A stretch of 29,900 nt of DNA, taken from assembly GCA_020634755.1 (NCBI GenBank), contig JACKBC010000065.1:1-29900 (forward strand), in the 5' to 3' direction. The notes beneath the pieces were generated by a model. It had not been told where the DNA came from, ran no database searches, and was given only the letters and a program-made list of their open reading frames with translations. Both the position numbers and the translations under genes were made by a program. The stretch is from Caldilineaceae bacterium. GTDB taxonomy: Bacteria; Chloroflexota; Anaerolineae; Caldilineales; Caldilineaceae. Numbering within the stretch: the first letter of the stretch is position 1; every line of letters starts with the position of its first letter. Shown piece by piece: positions 8,184 through 16,997 of the stretch.

Positions 8184-8269
8184 TGTTAAAAGGAAGTACG
8201 CTAAAGCGCACTCTGGTTTCAGCCCGCTTTAGCGGGCTTGCTCTAACAGACGCAGACTTCAGCCTGTGG
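8183..8269 (+). repeat. REP-like palindromic element, copy A
   Basis: The order of parts is ctgttaaaagg, the hairpin gtacgctaaagcgcact, the hairpin agcccgct-tt-agcgggct (8221-8238), taacag, then gcagacttcagcctgtgg. The outer ctgtta/taacag ends are inverted repeats. The same architecture occurs at 10260-10342, about 25306-25385 and, inverted, at about 10125-10220. The family resembles REP/BIME or MITE-like elements; no mobilising transposase is present in the window. Confidence 0.8.
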
Positions 8270-8340
8270 ACGATTACCGAGGACCCCAACCACGCGTCCA
8301 ACCCAATCAACGTTCACGCAACACACATCAAAAAATTCCC

Positions 8341-10032
8341 ATGAACAAACTCCAAACCGCCCTGCTCCAAACTTTTATTGAGGATGTCCCGCGCAATCTG
8401 GCGCGTTTCGACGAGGCCACCGGCCGTTTTTTGACCGAAGGTGGCTGGGCCATCACCAATCAGGATCACATCTATCCATTAGCGCTGCTTTACACCACCG
8501 CGCACGCCGACAACCCCTATTACCACGATGCCACGCTGTTGCCCTATATCCAACACGGCGGCGATGCCTGGCGCGACTTTCAATACCCCGATGGCAAAGT
8601 CGAATTCATTAAAGTCGATGACTCGACGTGGGGGCCGATCTATATGCCGTGGTCCATGTATCACTGGGTCGAGACCTACGCACTGGTGGCTGATGAACTG
8701 GGCGAGGAGCTCCGCGCCCGCTGGCAAGCGGGGCTGACGCTGGCCTACAATGGGATCACGGCCCAACTTGCCAATGGACGCGTCCACAATATCCCCACCT
8801 GGGACGGCATGGCGACCTATCGCGCTGGCCAGCTCTTTGATCGTGCGGATTGGCGCGCGGCCGGGGAAGCGATGATCCACCTGGCGGTCAAAGAGCAGAT
8901 GCCCGGCGGCTACTGGCTGGAGCACCACGGCCCCACCCCTTCCTACAACACGGTCTATGTCCACGCCATCGGTCTATATTACTACTTTTCTGGCGACGAT
9001 TCTGTGCTGCCTGCGTTGGAACGGGCCACCGATTTTCACATCCGCTACACCTATCCCGATGGCCGGTTGGTTGAAACCATTGATGGCCGCGTCAAATACC
9101 ACGACCACGTCAACGTTCACGGGTGGTCTGCGTTTAGCCTGTTTCCCCAAGGGCGGCGCTATGTCGATTTTCTCTTTGACCGTTGGCTGGCCGACCGCAA
9201 AGCACACCCGTTGCCCCATCTGACCTATAACCAAACCGCGGCTGGCCCCAAAATTGCCGGTGGTGAATTTGGGCTGAGCGCACGGCTGGCGCCGCTGTTG
9301 CAACAGTATGGCGGCGCCAACGGCCAAACCGACCAAGCACCCATCCCCCAGGACCAACCTGCTTATCGCATCCACGATCCCGAGCACGCCATTCTCCACC
9401 GCAAAGACGACTGGTTTGTCTGTTTGAGTGGCGTCGTCACGCCAGTGGTCGAGAGCCGGTGGGGGCAGGATCGCCAGAGCTATCTCAGTATCTGGCACGA
9501 AGAGACCGGCTTGCTCGTCGGCGGCGGCAATGCCAAGGATCAGCCACAGTTGAGCACCTTTGTGGTCGGTGCGGGCGAGGCGCTACGGTACATCCCCGAT
9601 GCCGCCCAATTGTCAGCTGATCCAGACGCCGATCTGGTCACCCTGGGCTACGACACCACGGCCTGCACGCTACAGATCACAATTGAGAATGCGCAGCGAC
9701 TCCAGCTTACCTTGCGTGGGCCAGCCGAGAGTACACCCGCCGCGGGCCAACTTCCCCTAAAAGTCCATCCGGGCACGCCCATGCAGAGCGCAACCGGCGC
9801 CCGTTATCCCACCGACCAGACACGGCTCGACTTGCGTGCGGCGGAGGTCGGCGGTTGGTTGCAACATGGGCGTTGGCGCATTCACATGCCGCCGGAGAGC
9901 CGTCTGCTCTGGCCGGTTGCGCCCTTTAACCCCTATGCCGCGGACGGGGCCGGTCCGCTCGAAGAGGCTGCCGCGGTACTCGTGGCGCCGCTGGGCGCGG
10001 CGCCGGTGACGGTTACGCTGGAGATTGTATAG
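8341..10032 (+). CDS. Uncharacterised (alpha/alpha)-toroid protein of polysaccharide-lyase/heparinase type
   Basis: The protein has 563 residues from the ATG at 8341; an in-frame extension to 8266 would run into the upstream repeat and is less likely. No clear Shine-Dalgarno is visible. Residues about 1-310 are helix-rich with aromatic and His-rich turns (GGYWLEHHGPTPSYNTVYVH near 204-223, KYHDHVNVHGWSAF near 265-278), the look of an (alpha/alpha) toroid of glycan lyases or hydrolases. Residues about 340-563 are beta-rich, like the sandwich of such lyases. There is no signal peptide, so it should act in the cytoplasm on imported oligosaccharides. I do not recognise an exact family, and the catalytic assignment is inference from the fold impression and the neighbouring heparinase-like genes. 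Confidence 0.7.
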   Translation: MNKLQTALLQTFIEDVPRNLARFDEATGRFLTEGGWAITNQDHIYPLALLYTTAHADNPYYHDATLLPYIQHGGDAWRDFQYPDGKVEFIKVDDSTWGPIYMPWSMYHWVETYALVADELGEELRARWQAGLTLAYNGITAQLANGRVHNIPTWDGMATYRAGQLFDRADWRAAGEAMIHLAVKEQMPGGYWLEHHGPTPSYNTVYVHAIGLYYYFSGDDSVLPALERATDFHIRYTYPDGRLVETIDGRVKYHDHVNVHGWSAFSLFPQGRRYVDFLFDRWLADRKAHPLPHLTYNQTAAGPKIAGGEFGLSARLAPLLQQYGGANGQTDQAPIPQDQPAYRIHDPEHAILHRKDDWFVCLSGVVTPVVESRWGQDRQSYLSIWHEETGLLVGGGNAKDQPQLSTFVVGAGEALRYIPDAAQLSADPDADLVTLGYDTTACTLQITIENAQRLQLTLRGPAESTPAAGQLPLKVHPGTPMQSATGARYPTDQTRLDLRAAEVGGWLQHGRWRIHMPPESRLLWPVAPFNPYAADGAGPLEEAAAVLVAPLGAAPVTVTLEIV

Positions 10033-10085
10033 ATAGTACAGGGCGCGCCGACATTAACTAATTCAATCGGGAATACGACGGCAGT

Positions 10086-10254
10086 GGTTGATGAAGGTTG
10101 CTAATTAAATTCGGTAAACCACGCCCCCAGGCTGAAGCCCTGGGGCTGATAAGAGAAGCCCCGCTAAAGCGGGCTAAACCAGAGTGCGCTTTAGCGCAGC
10201 TTCCTCTATCAGCCCCAGGCGTTTACCCGATTATTTCGTTAATGTCCATCAACC
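10086..10254. mobile_element. MITE-like composite element with terminal inverted repeats
   Basis: The left end begins ggttgatgaagg (10086) and the right end finishes gtccatcaacc (10254). About 34 bases at each end are imperfect inverted copies, including ttcggtaaacc on the left and gtttacccga on the right. Inside are a hairpin ccccag/ctgggg (10125-10145), a 20-bp imperfect outer stem (10140-10159 with about 10200-10219) and REP-like copy B. No target duplication is obvious. The terminal sequence is related to the 43-bp unit at 6996-7081. Confidence 0.5.
10125..10220 (-). repeat. REP-like palindromic element, copy B (inverted)
   Basis: The core at 10154-10203 is the reverse complement of copy A: agccccgct-aa-agcgggct (10157-10175, one bulged C), then agtgcgctttagcgcagc. 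Arms ctggggctgata and tatcagccccag enclose it. Orientation is opposite to copies A, C and D. Confidence 0.75.
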
Positions 10255-10259
10255 AGCGC

Positions 10260-10342
10260 CTGTTAAAAGGATGTACGCTAAAGCGCACTCTAGAAATAGC
10301 CTGCTTGAGCAGGCTTCCGCTAACAGACGCAGGCTTCAGTGG
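10260..10342 (+). repeat. REP-like palindromic element, copy C
   Basis: It has the same parts as copy A: ctgttaaaagg, the hairpin gtacgctaaagcgcact, the hairpin agcctgct-tg-agcaggct (10298-10315), taacagacgcag and cttcagtgg. Both sides of the second hairpin differ from copy A by compensating changes, so pairing is kept. Confidence 0.8.
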
Positions 10343-10343
10343 C

Positions 10344-10385
10344 TTTTTCTTAATCTATCATGACTTTTTCTTAATCTATCATGAC
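10344..10385 (+). repeat. Perfect 21-bp tandem duplication across a start codon
   Basis: The unit starting tttttcttaatctatcat and ending gac occurs at 10344-10364 and 10365-10385 without a mismatch. Each copy contains an ATG. The one at 10360 is in frame with the gene but hits TAA after four codons, so the start must be the second copy at 10381. Confidence 0.9.
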
Positions 10386-13300
10386 GACTAACTTCACCCA
10401 CCGATCCTATCCATCCTGGCGCGACATTGACCAGGCCAAGCCACTCTTCCTCGAAACCACTTTTATCGATGGCGGTGTGGCGACCGCTGTGATCATTACA
10501 CCGGAACGTCCTGCCTATCAAGCACAGGCACGCAAGCTGCAACAAGCGGTCTTTGCCCGCACCGGGGTGCAATTGCCCCTCCTGCGCGACAGCGATTGCG
10601 CTCCCTGGCAACCGGCGGCCACCCATCAGATCCTGCTCGGCAACCTGATGGATAACGCGGTGGTTGCCCCCCTCTACCATCGCAATTACATCGCGGCTGA
10701 CGCCCACTATCCCGGCGGCGGTGGCCATGTACTGCGCACGGTCCACGACCCGTGGGGCACTGGCTGCAATGTGATCCTGGCTGGCGGCAGCGATATCGCC
10801 GGGGTGACAACGAGTGTGGCGCGGTTGCTCGCATCACTTCAACAGGACGAAACGCACCTTTGGGTGCCGGCGTTGCTCGATGTGCAGCTTTCGCCCGAAT
10901 TTTTGGCGCGCTTTCCAGAGCTAGTCAACGAACCGGATGCCGCGTTTCAGGCTGCGGAGATGGCCAAGGCGCACGAGATGCTCGAAACTGGCGCGCATGG
11001 CGGCATTACCGATCCACTGGGGCGCGCCGGTTTCTACTACTATATCACCGGCAAAGTGGGCTGGGCCGAACTCTTTAAGTCGCTGGCCTTTCTCATGTAC
11101 GAAGATTTTCAAAAGGGACGTGAACAGTATGGCGGCGCCTGGGGTATGGATGCCGATTTCCGCCTGAGCACGATAATGCCGGCGTGGGATCTGGTTGAGG
11201 AAGCGCCTGTCTTTACAGACGAGGAGCGGCTCCAGATCACGCGCATCTATGCCCAATTTATCGAAGACGCGGTGCCCCATGCCGCCGACGCCGTCCAACA
11301 TCGTCGCACCCGCCACAACCACTGGACCTACGCCGCGCTGGGGCTGCTCTGTTCCGCCCAATATTTTGCACGCTACTATGGTGTACGAGAGGCCAACGAA
11401 TGGCTCTACGTGGCTGATGAATGTTTTGTGCCGCAATGTCACACGGCCCGTTCACATGAAAACAGCAACGGCTATCAGTGGCTCACCCTCTCGCACGCGC
11501 TCAAATACGCGCTCATGCGCCCCTATCCCGCCTTTTTTGAAGAAGGACATGTGCGCACGATCTGCGACCTGGCCATCGACTCGCTGGACAACCTCGGCTT
11601 CCAAAGCTCCTACGGCGATACGCACAACATCGAAGGCTGGGGCACTGAGTTCCCGATCCTGGCAGCCGCGGCCTGGTACTATGGCGAGGGGCGCTACGCC
11701 TGGCTGCTCCAACGCTCAACCTATGACACCGGCTTCCGCATTGGCGTGCGCACGCTCGGCACCCACCGCAACGATGTCGAAGCGGTGGAGCCAGTAGAGA
11801 TGATCGGTGCGCGCCTGGTGCCGCTCGACCCGACCTTTCACAACTCGTTTGAAGGCGACAAAATACTGCCCGCCGCGGCGGCCTACGATAAGGTCGTCTT
11901 CCGCCGCGACTTTGACCCAGAGAGTGAATATCTGCTGCTCGATGGACTGGCGGTGGGCGGTCACAAGCACTATGACTGCAACGCGCTGATCCGTCTGACC
12001 GCGTTGGGCCGCATCTGGCTCACCGATGGCGATTACTACTGCTCCGCGCCCAACTTTCACAGTGGCGTGCTGCCCCTACGCAACGGCGAAACCAGCGCCA
12101 TGCCCCCCTTTACCTGGTGCGATTTTGTGGTCGATCTGCCCAACAGCGGTTTTAGCCGGACTACCGTCAAAGGCTACGGCGGCACTGATTGGGAGCGCAA
12201 CATCATGTGGCGCAAGGGCCGCTATTTTCTCGTGGCCGATGTGATGCGCGCCCAGGCCGAGGGCGACTATGATTTCCGTGCGCTCTGGCAGGTCATTGGC
12301 GAGACGACGCTGGACGGCCAACAACTGACCATTCGCCAACAGGATCGTCAGCTCGACCTGATCAACCTCGATGGGGCCACGCTCAGCACAGCCATTGATC
12401 GCTACAATACCGCCCATTGGGACACCTATGCCCATGCCGACCCCACACTGACCATCTTACGTCAAAATCGTAGCTGTTCTTTAGAGAAGGGTGAGGTAGC
12501 AATCATGCTCAACATCCTCCATCCCCACGCGGAAATAACTCCATCGTTGGCCACGCGCCACATTGGCCAGGGCAGCGTGTTGGTGGACGAACCGGAGGGG
12601 CTAACCTGGCTTGGCGTGCGCACGGCCGCGCCACTCACCAGCCCCTGCCACACCGATGCCGCAATCCTCACCGTGACCCCGTACGCCTGTTCACTCGTGC
12701 GCGCCACCTATTTTGGCTGTGCCGCCGAGGCAAATGCACCAACAGAGCCCGATCTCTTTTTCTGTGCCGAACATCCGATTGACATTGCATTTGACTGGGC
12801 CAGGGGCCAAGGCACTGTCACCGCCACCCTGCCCACCCTGCTCACTTTCTACGGGCTGGATGCCGCGGCGGTCACCGTCGATGGCGAGGAACGGGCCGTG
12901 CGCCACCAAGCAGAGACCGTCACCTTTAGCGTACCGCCAGGACGACACACCCTGGCCTTTCTTGCCTACCAGGCTCCCCCCAGCGCTTCCAACGTTTCGA
13001 CCGCATTGGCCGCAGCGTGGCACGCTTCCACCACTGCGACCACAGCCAAGGCAGCCAACGCGGCCAGTGCTACGATCCAAAGCCCATCGACTTGGCAATT
13101 GACGGATGGCACCTTTACCACCGTGGCCGCGGTCGGTGATGGTCATGTGGTCGCTGGCACGACGGATGGCGTCGTACGGCTGATCAAAATGGATGGCGCC
13201 ATTGTCTGGCAACAGCAGGTGAATGGCGCCGTCACAGCAGTGACTAGTGCCCAATTTGGTGAGACTGGCACCGTGATTGCCGTGGGCACGAATGAGGCGA

Positions 13301-14121
13301 CGGTGACGCTCTTCACCTTGGCTGGTGCAACGCTGTGGCGCTACGCCGTGCCCTTTTACAAGCGACTTGGCATTGTGCGCACGCTCGTCGCTGCCGACAT
13401 CAACGGCGATGGGGTGGATGAGATCATTGTCGGCGCCGAAAACTGGCATCACTATGTACTCGATCAGCAAGGGAACAAGCGCTGGCACTTCGAGAGCGTT
13501 CACGCCTCCACCGCCACCGCGGTCGCTGATATCGACAACGATGGCCAACCCGAACTGCTTGCGGCGACTGAGTACAACTGGTGGTTTGCCGTTTCCAACC
13601 AGGGCCAAAAGCTGTGGCAACACAACACCATCGGCGGCATGGGCGTCACTCATGTGGCGACGGCACGCCAGTTGGATGGCAGCGCGCTGGTGGCTTTTGG
13701 CTGTCGCGATGGCACGGTGCAGGTGGTCGATGCGGCGGGCAAACTGCGTTTTGTCCTGCGGACGGCGGATACGATCACCGGCCTGGCCGCGGCGGATATC
13801 AATGGCGATGGCGCCGAAGAATTGCTGGTGGCCAGCGTCATGCAGAACACGTATGCCGTCAACGGCAGTGGTGAAATTTTGTGGCGCTACGGCAACGCCA
13901 CGCCGCCCACCCATTTGCAGGTGACGACCGCGGCCGCGGATTTTACCATTTGGGTGGCCGAACAGAGCGGTGCACTGCTGGCCCTGGATGCTACTGGCCA
14001 GGCGACACCGGTATTGGCAATGGGTGAGGCGGCTACGGAATTTGTGCTGCTGCCCGCAACCGCGCCGCAACTTTGTGTGGCCGCGCTGCCGACGCGGGGC
14101 TTGGTGGCGTGGCGGTTGTAA
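10381..14121 (+). CDS. Large heparinase II/III-like protein fused to a C-terminal FG-GAP/VCBS beta-propeller
   Basis: The protein has 1246 residues. Residues about 25-165 resemble the small N-terminal alpha/beta domain found before catalytic domains in alpha-glucuronidase-type enzymes (ILLGNLMDN...GTGCNVILAGGSD). Residues about 180-500 are a helical toroid. Residues about 505-700 look like a heparinase-type beta-sandwich with GGHKHYDCNALIRL; His528, His530 and Asp532 sit where the family has its HxHxD site. Residues about 900-1246 form a propeller with three calcium-loop motifs, DINGDGVDE (1006), DIDNDGQPE (1050) and DINGDGAEE (1139). There is no signal peptide or Shine-Dalgarno, and the start lies in a 21-bp duplication. 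A cytoplasmic enzyme carrying FG-GAP repeats is unusual. Its substrate is probably an imported uronate-containing oligosaccharide (inference). Confidence 0.75.
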   Translation: MTTNFTHRSYPSWRDIDQAKPLFLETTFIDGGVATAVIITPERPAYQAQARKLQQAVFARTGVQLPLLRDSDCAPWQPAATHQILLGNLMDNAVVAPLYHRNYIAADAHYPGGGGHVLRTVHDPWGTGCNVILAGGSDIAGVTTSVARLLASLQQDETHLWVPALLDVQLSPEFLARFPELVNEPDAAFQAAEMAKAHEMLETGAHGGITDPLGRAGFYYYITGKVGWAELFKSLAFLMYEDFQKGREQYGGAWGMDADFRLSTIMPAWDLVEEAPVFTDEERLQITRIYAQFIEDAVPHAADAVQHRRTRHNHWTYAALGLLCSAQYFARYYGVREANEWLYVADECFVPQCHTARSHENSNGYQWLTLSHALKYALMRPYPAFFEEGHVRTICDLAIDSLDNLGFQSSYGDTHNIEGWGTEFPILAAAAWYYGEGRYAWLLQRSTYDTGFRIGVRTLGTHRNDVEAVEPVEMIGARLVPLDPTFHNSFEGDKILPAAAAYDKVVFRRDFDPESEYLLLDGLAVGGHKHYDCNALIRLTALGRIWLTDGDYYCSAPNFHSGVLPLRNGETSAMPPFTWCDFVVDLPNSGFSRTTVKGYGGTDWERNIMWRKGRYFLVADVMRAQAEGDYDFRALWQVIGETTLDGQQLTIRQQDRQLDLINLDGATLSTAIDRYNTAHWDTYAHADPTLTILRQNRSCSLEKGEVAIMLNILHPHAEITPSLATRHIGQGSVLVDEPEGLTWLGVRTAAPLTSPCHTDAAILTVTPYACSLVRATYFGCAAEANAPTEPDLFFCAEHPIDIAFDWARGQGTVTATLPTLLTFYGLDAAAVTVDGEERAVRHQAETVTFSVPPGRHTLAFLAYQAPPSASNVSTALAAAWHASTTATTAKAANAASATIQSPSTWQLTDGTFTTVAAVGDGHVVAGTTDGVVRLIKMDGAIVWQQQVNGAVTAVTSAQFGETGTVIAVGTNEATVTLFTLAGATLWRYAVPFYKRLGIVRTLVAADINGDGVDEIIVGAENWHHYVLDQQGNKRWHFESVHASTATAVADIDNDGQPELLAATEYNWWFAVSNQGQKLWQHNTIGGMGVTHVATARQLDGSALVAFGCRDGTVQVVDAAGKLRFVLRTADTITGLAAADINGDGAEELLVASVMQNTYAVNGSGEILWRYGNATPPTHLQVTTAAADFTIWVAEQSGALLALDATGQATPVLAMGEAATEFVLLPATAPQLCVAALPTRGLVAWRL

Positions 14122-14138
14122 TAACAGAAAGTAATCCC

Positions 14139-15959
14139 ATGGTTCAACAACCAACAACCTTTTCCCCCTATCGCCCGGTCAGCCAACCGTGCCGCAACTT
14201 TAATATTTTGGCGAGCCTGCCCATCATCGATCCAGCAGACGGGCGCGAGAAGATGGTGCTCTCCAACTTTGCCGCGGGGAGTACGGGCAATCTCATTTTT
14301 GTTGACCCGGAGACCGGCGCTGGGGAAAGCCTTCCGTTGCCCGCAGACGAGGGCGCCTGGGCGCTCTTCAATCTCAACAACGAAACGCTCTTGGTGGGTA
14401 CCTGTGCCCGGGGTGGTTACCTCCACCGCCTGGATCTGGCCACCCGTACGTGGGCCGAACCGTTGCGCTGCCCCACCGAAACCTACATCTGGAATCTCTG
14501 CCAGGGTGACGATGGCAGGATCTACGGTGGCACCTATCCCGGCTGCGTCCTGCTGCGCTACGATCCAACTCTCCACGAATTGACCAACGTCGGGCGCATG
14601 TCCACGGATCCGGGCAACTTGTACAGCCGCTTTGTCTATGCCATCCCTGGCCATATCTTGGTCGAATGTTGGTCGGCGGCGCATCATCTTGCGCTCTACA
14701 CATTGGCCACCGGCGCAATCCATCCCTTTGGGCCGCCCGGCGCCAAAGTCAAAGCGATTACCGATACGTTTATCTGCACGGTCACCACGGCCACCACCGG
14801 CACATCAGAACGCAACAGTTCACTAGTATCAGGTGAAGTGCTCAACTTTTACGACCCGCAAACGCTGGAGGAAATTCCTGACCAGCGTGACGCCTTACCA
14901 GCAGCGCCAACCATGCCCTACAGCGGTGTGCGTCACCTCTATTTGTTGCAAGATGGGCGCAGCTTTGGTGTACGCGGCCAGGAATACTTTGTCATGGTTC
15001 CAGGTGAAAGCGCACCACCGCTACACCCCATCCCCACCGAGCGCCCACCGACCCGCATCCATACGCTCACCGCCGCGCCAGATGGCAAGCTCTGGGGCGC
15101 CTGTGGCTTTGGGCAGACAATCTTCTCCTATGACCCCGCCACCGGCGCCTATTGGAATTCCAACGCCGTCTGCGACCAAGGGGGCGAGGTCTATGGCATG
15201 GCCTTTGCCCACGACCATCTCTATCTCTCGGCCTACTCGGGCGGTGACCACATTGTCTATGAGCCAACGCAGCCATGGGATCAGGTCAACAATCGCAATC
15301 CATTGACCTTGGAAAAGGTGGGGCCGTCGCTGATCCGCCCCGAGGCCAACAGCGTCATCGGTCCTGATGGCCACTTCTGGACCGGCTGGATGGCCGAATA
15401 TGGGCGCTATGGCGGCGGGATTTCGCGGATTGATACCCAAAGCGGTGCCATGACCGTCTGGCAAGAGCCGGTACCGGGACAGACGCTGGTTGGCCTTGCG
15501 GCTGACCAGCGTTACCTCTATTTCACCACCGGTGGCAGCGGCAACGGGCTATCTCCCAAGGTCGAGCCCTTTCACTTTGTCGTCTGGTCGCCCGAGGGGG
15601 ACAAGGTGTGGGATGCACAATTTGCCGCCGGGCAGAGATTGGGACGCGTCTGTGCCACCGGTGACGCGGTGGTAGTTGTGGTCGATGAAAGCGTTCATCT
15701 CTTTGACCCGCTGGCCATGGGCTGGCGACAGACAATTTCGCTTCCAGAGGCGTGTCGCACACTCCTGGCCTTGCCGGATGGCACGGTCCTGCTCTTTGGT
15801 CAGACCGATCTCTATCGCCTTCAGTTGGACACCGGCGAGGTCACGCCGCGCGGTGCGCTACCCGGCTCTGTCAACACGGCCACCCTGGCGCCCGACGGCA
15901 CCGTTTATTTTGCCAGCGGTGTAGATCTCTATCGATTGGAATCAAAGGTTTTTAATTGA
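14139..15959 (+). CDS. Beta-propeller protein, streptogramin-lyase/SMP-30-like
   Basis: The start at 14139 (MVQQPTTFSPYR) is preferred to the in-frame start at 14073, which overlaps the previous gene; it leaves a 17-bp gap and a weak agaaag. The 606-residue protein is built from repeated beta-propeller blades, for example DDGRIYGGTYPGCVLLRYDP, PDGKLWGACGFGQTIFSYDP, PDGHFWTGWMAEYGRYGGGI and LPDGTVLLFGQTDLYRLQLD. These resemble Vgb (streptogramin B lyase) and SMP-30/gluconolactonase-type blades. No secretion signal is visible. Possible roles are lactone or ring opening, lyase activity, or scaffolding of neighbouring enzymes; sequence alone does not decide. It is likely co-transcribed with the genes on either side. 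Confidence 0.72.
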   Translation: MVQQPTTFSPYRPVSQPCRNFNILASLPIIDPADGREKMVLSNFAAGSTGNLIFVDPETGAGESLPLPADEGAWALFNLNNETLLVGTCARGGYLHRLDLATRTWAEPLRCPTETYIWNLCQGDDGRIYGGTYPGCVLLRYDPTLHELTNVGRMSTDPGNLYSRFVYAIPGHILVECWSAAHHLALYTLATGAIHPFGPPGAKVKAITDTFICTVTTATTGTSERNSSLVSGEVLNFYDPQTLEEIPDQRDALPAAPTMPYSGVRHLYLLQDGRSFGVRGQEYFVMVPGESAPPLHPIPTERPPTRIHTLTAAPDGKLWGACGFGQTIFSYDPATGAYWNSNAVCDQGGEVYGMAFAHDHLYLSAYSGGDHIVYEPTQPWDQVNNRNPLTLEKVGPSLIRPEANSVIGPDGHFWTGWMAEYGRYGGGISRIDTQSGAMTVWQEPVPGQTLVGLAADQRYLYFTTGGSGNGLSPKVEPFHFVVWSPEGDKVWDAQFAAGQRLGRVCATGDAVVVVVDESVHLFDPLAMGWRQTISLPEACRTLLALPDGTVLLFGQTDLYRLQLDTGEVTPRGALPGSVNTATLAPDGTVYFASGVDLYRLESKVFN

Positions 15960-15971
15960 AACGAGGAATCT

Positions 15972-16880
15972 ATGTTAACCATCGGTCTGCTTGGCAGCGA
16001 TAACAGCCACGCCGAGCGTTTTTCTGAACTGTTGAATTGCCCGGAGCACCCCAATTATCTGGCCAATGCCGATGCGCGCATTGTGGCAATCTGGGGGCAG
16101 GATGCCGAGCGCACGGCCCAAGTCGCAGAGAAGGGCAAGATCGACAAGATCGTCGCCGAACCGACCGACATGCTCGGACAGGTCGACGCGGTAATCTGTG
16201 TCACGCGCCACGGTGGACGCCATCTGGGTTTAGTACGCCCCTATTTAGAAGCCGGGGTGCCCACCTTTGTGGACAAACCAATCGCCACCGAACCAGCCGA
16301 CGCCCGCGCGATCGTCGCATTGGCCGCCAAACACAACACGCCCTTTACCTCCTACTCGACTGTGCGCTTTAGCGCGGACACCCAAGCATTTTTGCAAACC
16401 GCACAGGGGCTGGGCGGCGTGCGCGTTGGCGTTTATAGCGGCCCGGCGACGCGACGCAGCGTCTATGGTGGCGTGATCTTCTATGCCATCCACAGCATTG
16501 AGCTGATGTTGATGGTGCAGGGCACGGGCATTGAATGGGTGCACGCCGTTGAGGGGCCAGCGGTCGATGAGGCGGGCAACGGCAACATGACTGCCATCTG
16601 TGCCTGGCCCGATGGTGCAACGGCTACGCTCGAATTAACGGTAGATGCTCAATATAGCTTCCAGGCATTGGTCTTGGGGCGCGCAGGCTCGCACGGTACA
16701 CGGCTCGATATTAGCGACTGTTACCGCGAGGGGATGAAGCGCTTTCTCCCCGTGTTGCGCGGCGAGCTGCACGAGCAACCAGAAGTGCCCACCGCGCAGA
16801 TGGTGGAAGCCGTCTGTGTGGGCAAGGCAATCGACCTGAGTATGGACCGCAACGAACGGATCTATCTGAAGGATCTCTAG
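15972..16880 (+). CDS. Gfo/Idh/MocA family NAD(P)-dependent oxidoreductase
   Basis: This is a predicted sugar or cyclitol dehydrogenase of 302 residues, somewhat shorter than the usual 330-390. The nucleotide-binding start is IGLLGSDNSHAERF, a variant of GxGxxG close to the DTSH-type subfamily, followed by DAVICVTRHGGRH and the cofactor/catalytic motif VDKP (Asp101-Lys102-Pro103) in place of the common EKP. The C-terminal domain has GGVIFYAIHSIELM with His174 at the usual catalytic His position, while the typical preceding Asp is missing. The start has a good acgagg site and lies 12 bases after the propeller gene, indicating one operon. In other clusters such enzymes form 3-keto sugars used by DegT aminotransferases. 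Confidence 0.9.
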   Translation: MLTIGLLGSDNSHAERFSELLNCPEHPNYLANADARIVAIWGQDAERTAQVAEKGKIDKIVAEPTDMLGQVDAVICVTRHGGRHLGLVRPYLEAGVPTFVDKPIATEPADARAIVALAAKHNTPFTSYSTVRFSADTQAFLQTAQGLGGVRVGVYSGPATRRSVYGGVIFYAIHSIELMLMVQGTGIEWVHAVEGPAVDEAGNGNMTAICAWPDGATATLELTVDAQYSFQALVLGRAGSHGTRLDISDCYREGMKRFLPVLRGELHEQPEVPTAQMVEAVCVGKAIDLSMDRNERIYLKDL

Positions 16881-16997
16881 GGTCGTTCCAAGAAAATACC
16901 TGTCTAGAAAATTCTATGTGATACGTGTTGCGTGTTGCATGAACTCATCAAAATGTCTGTTCTGCTGATGGACAATTTATTTTTTGGAGTGGCCTCA

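Larger units (their letters stand above)
10033..10380. other. 348-bp intergenic region made mostly of repeats
   Basis: No credible gene was seen. It contains a MITE-like composite (10086-10254) enclosing an inverted REP-like copy, a further REP-like copy (10260-10342) and a 21-bp tandem duplication (10344-10385) that runs into the next start codon. Any promoter for the next gene would have to lie inside repeat sequence. Confidence 0.7.

Noticed and set aside
14073..14138. Earlier in-frame start for the 606-residue propeller protein
   Set aside because: It would overlap the previous gene by almost 50 bases and gives a non-family N-terminus; the ATG at 14139 fits better.
12691..14157. 488-codon open frame on the minus strand opposite the large heparinase-like gene
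   Set aside because: It lies fully antisense to a gene with clear domain motifs in the plus frame. Its translation is rich in His/Arg/Gln without a recognisable fold, as expected from a GC-rich shadow frame.
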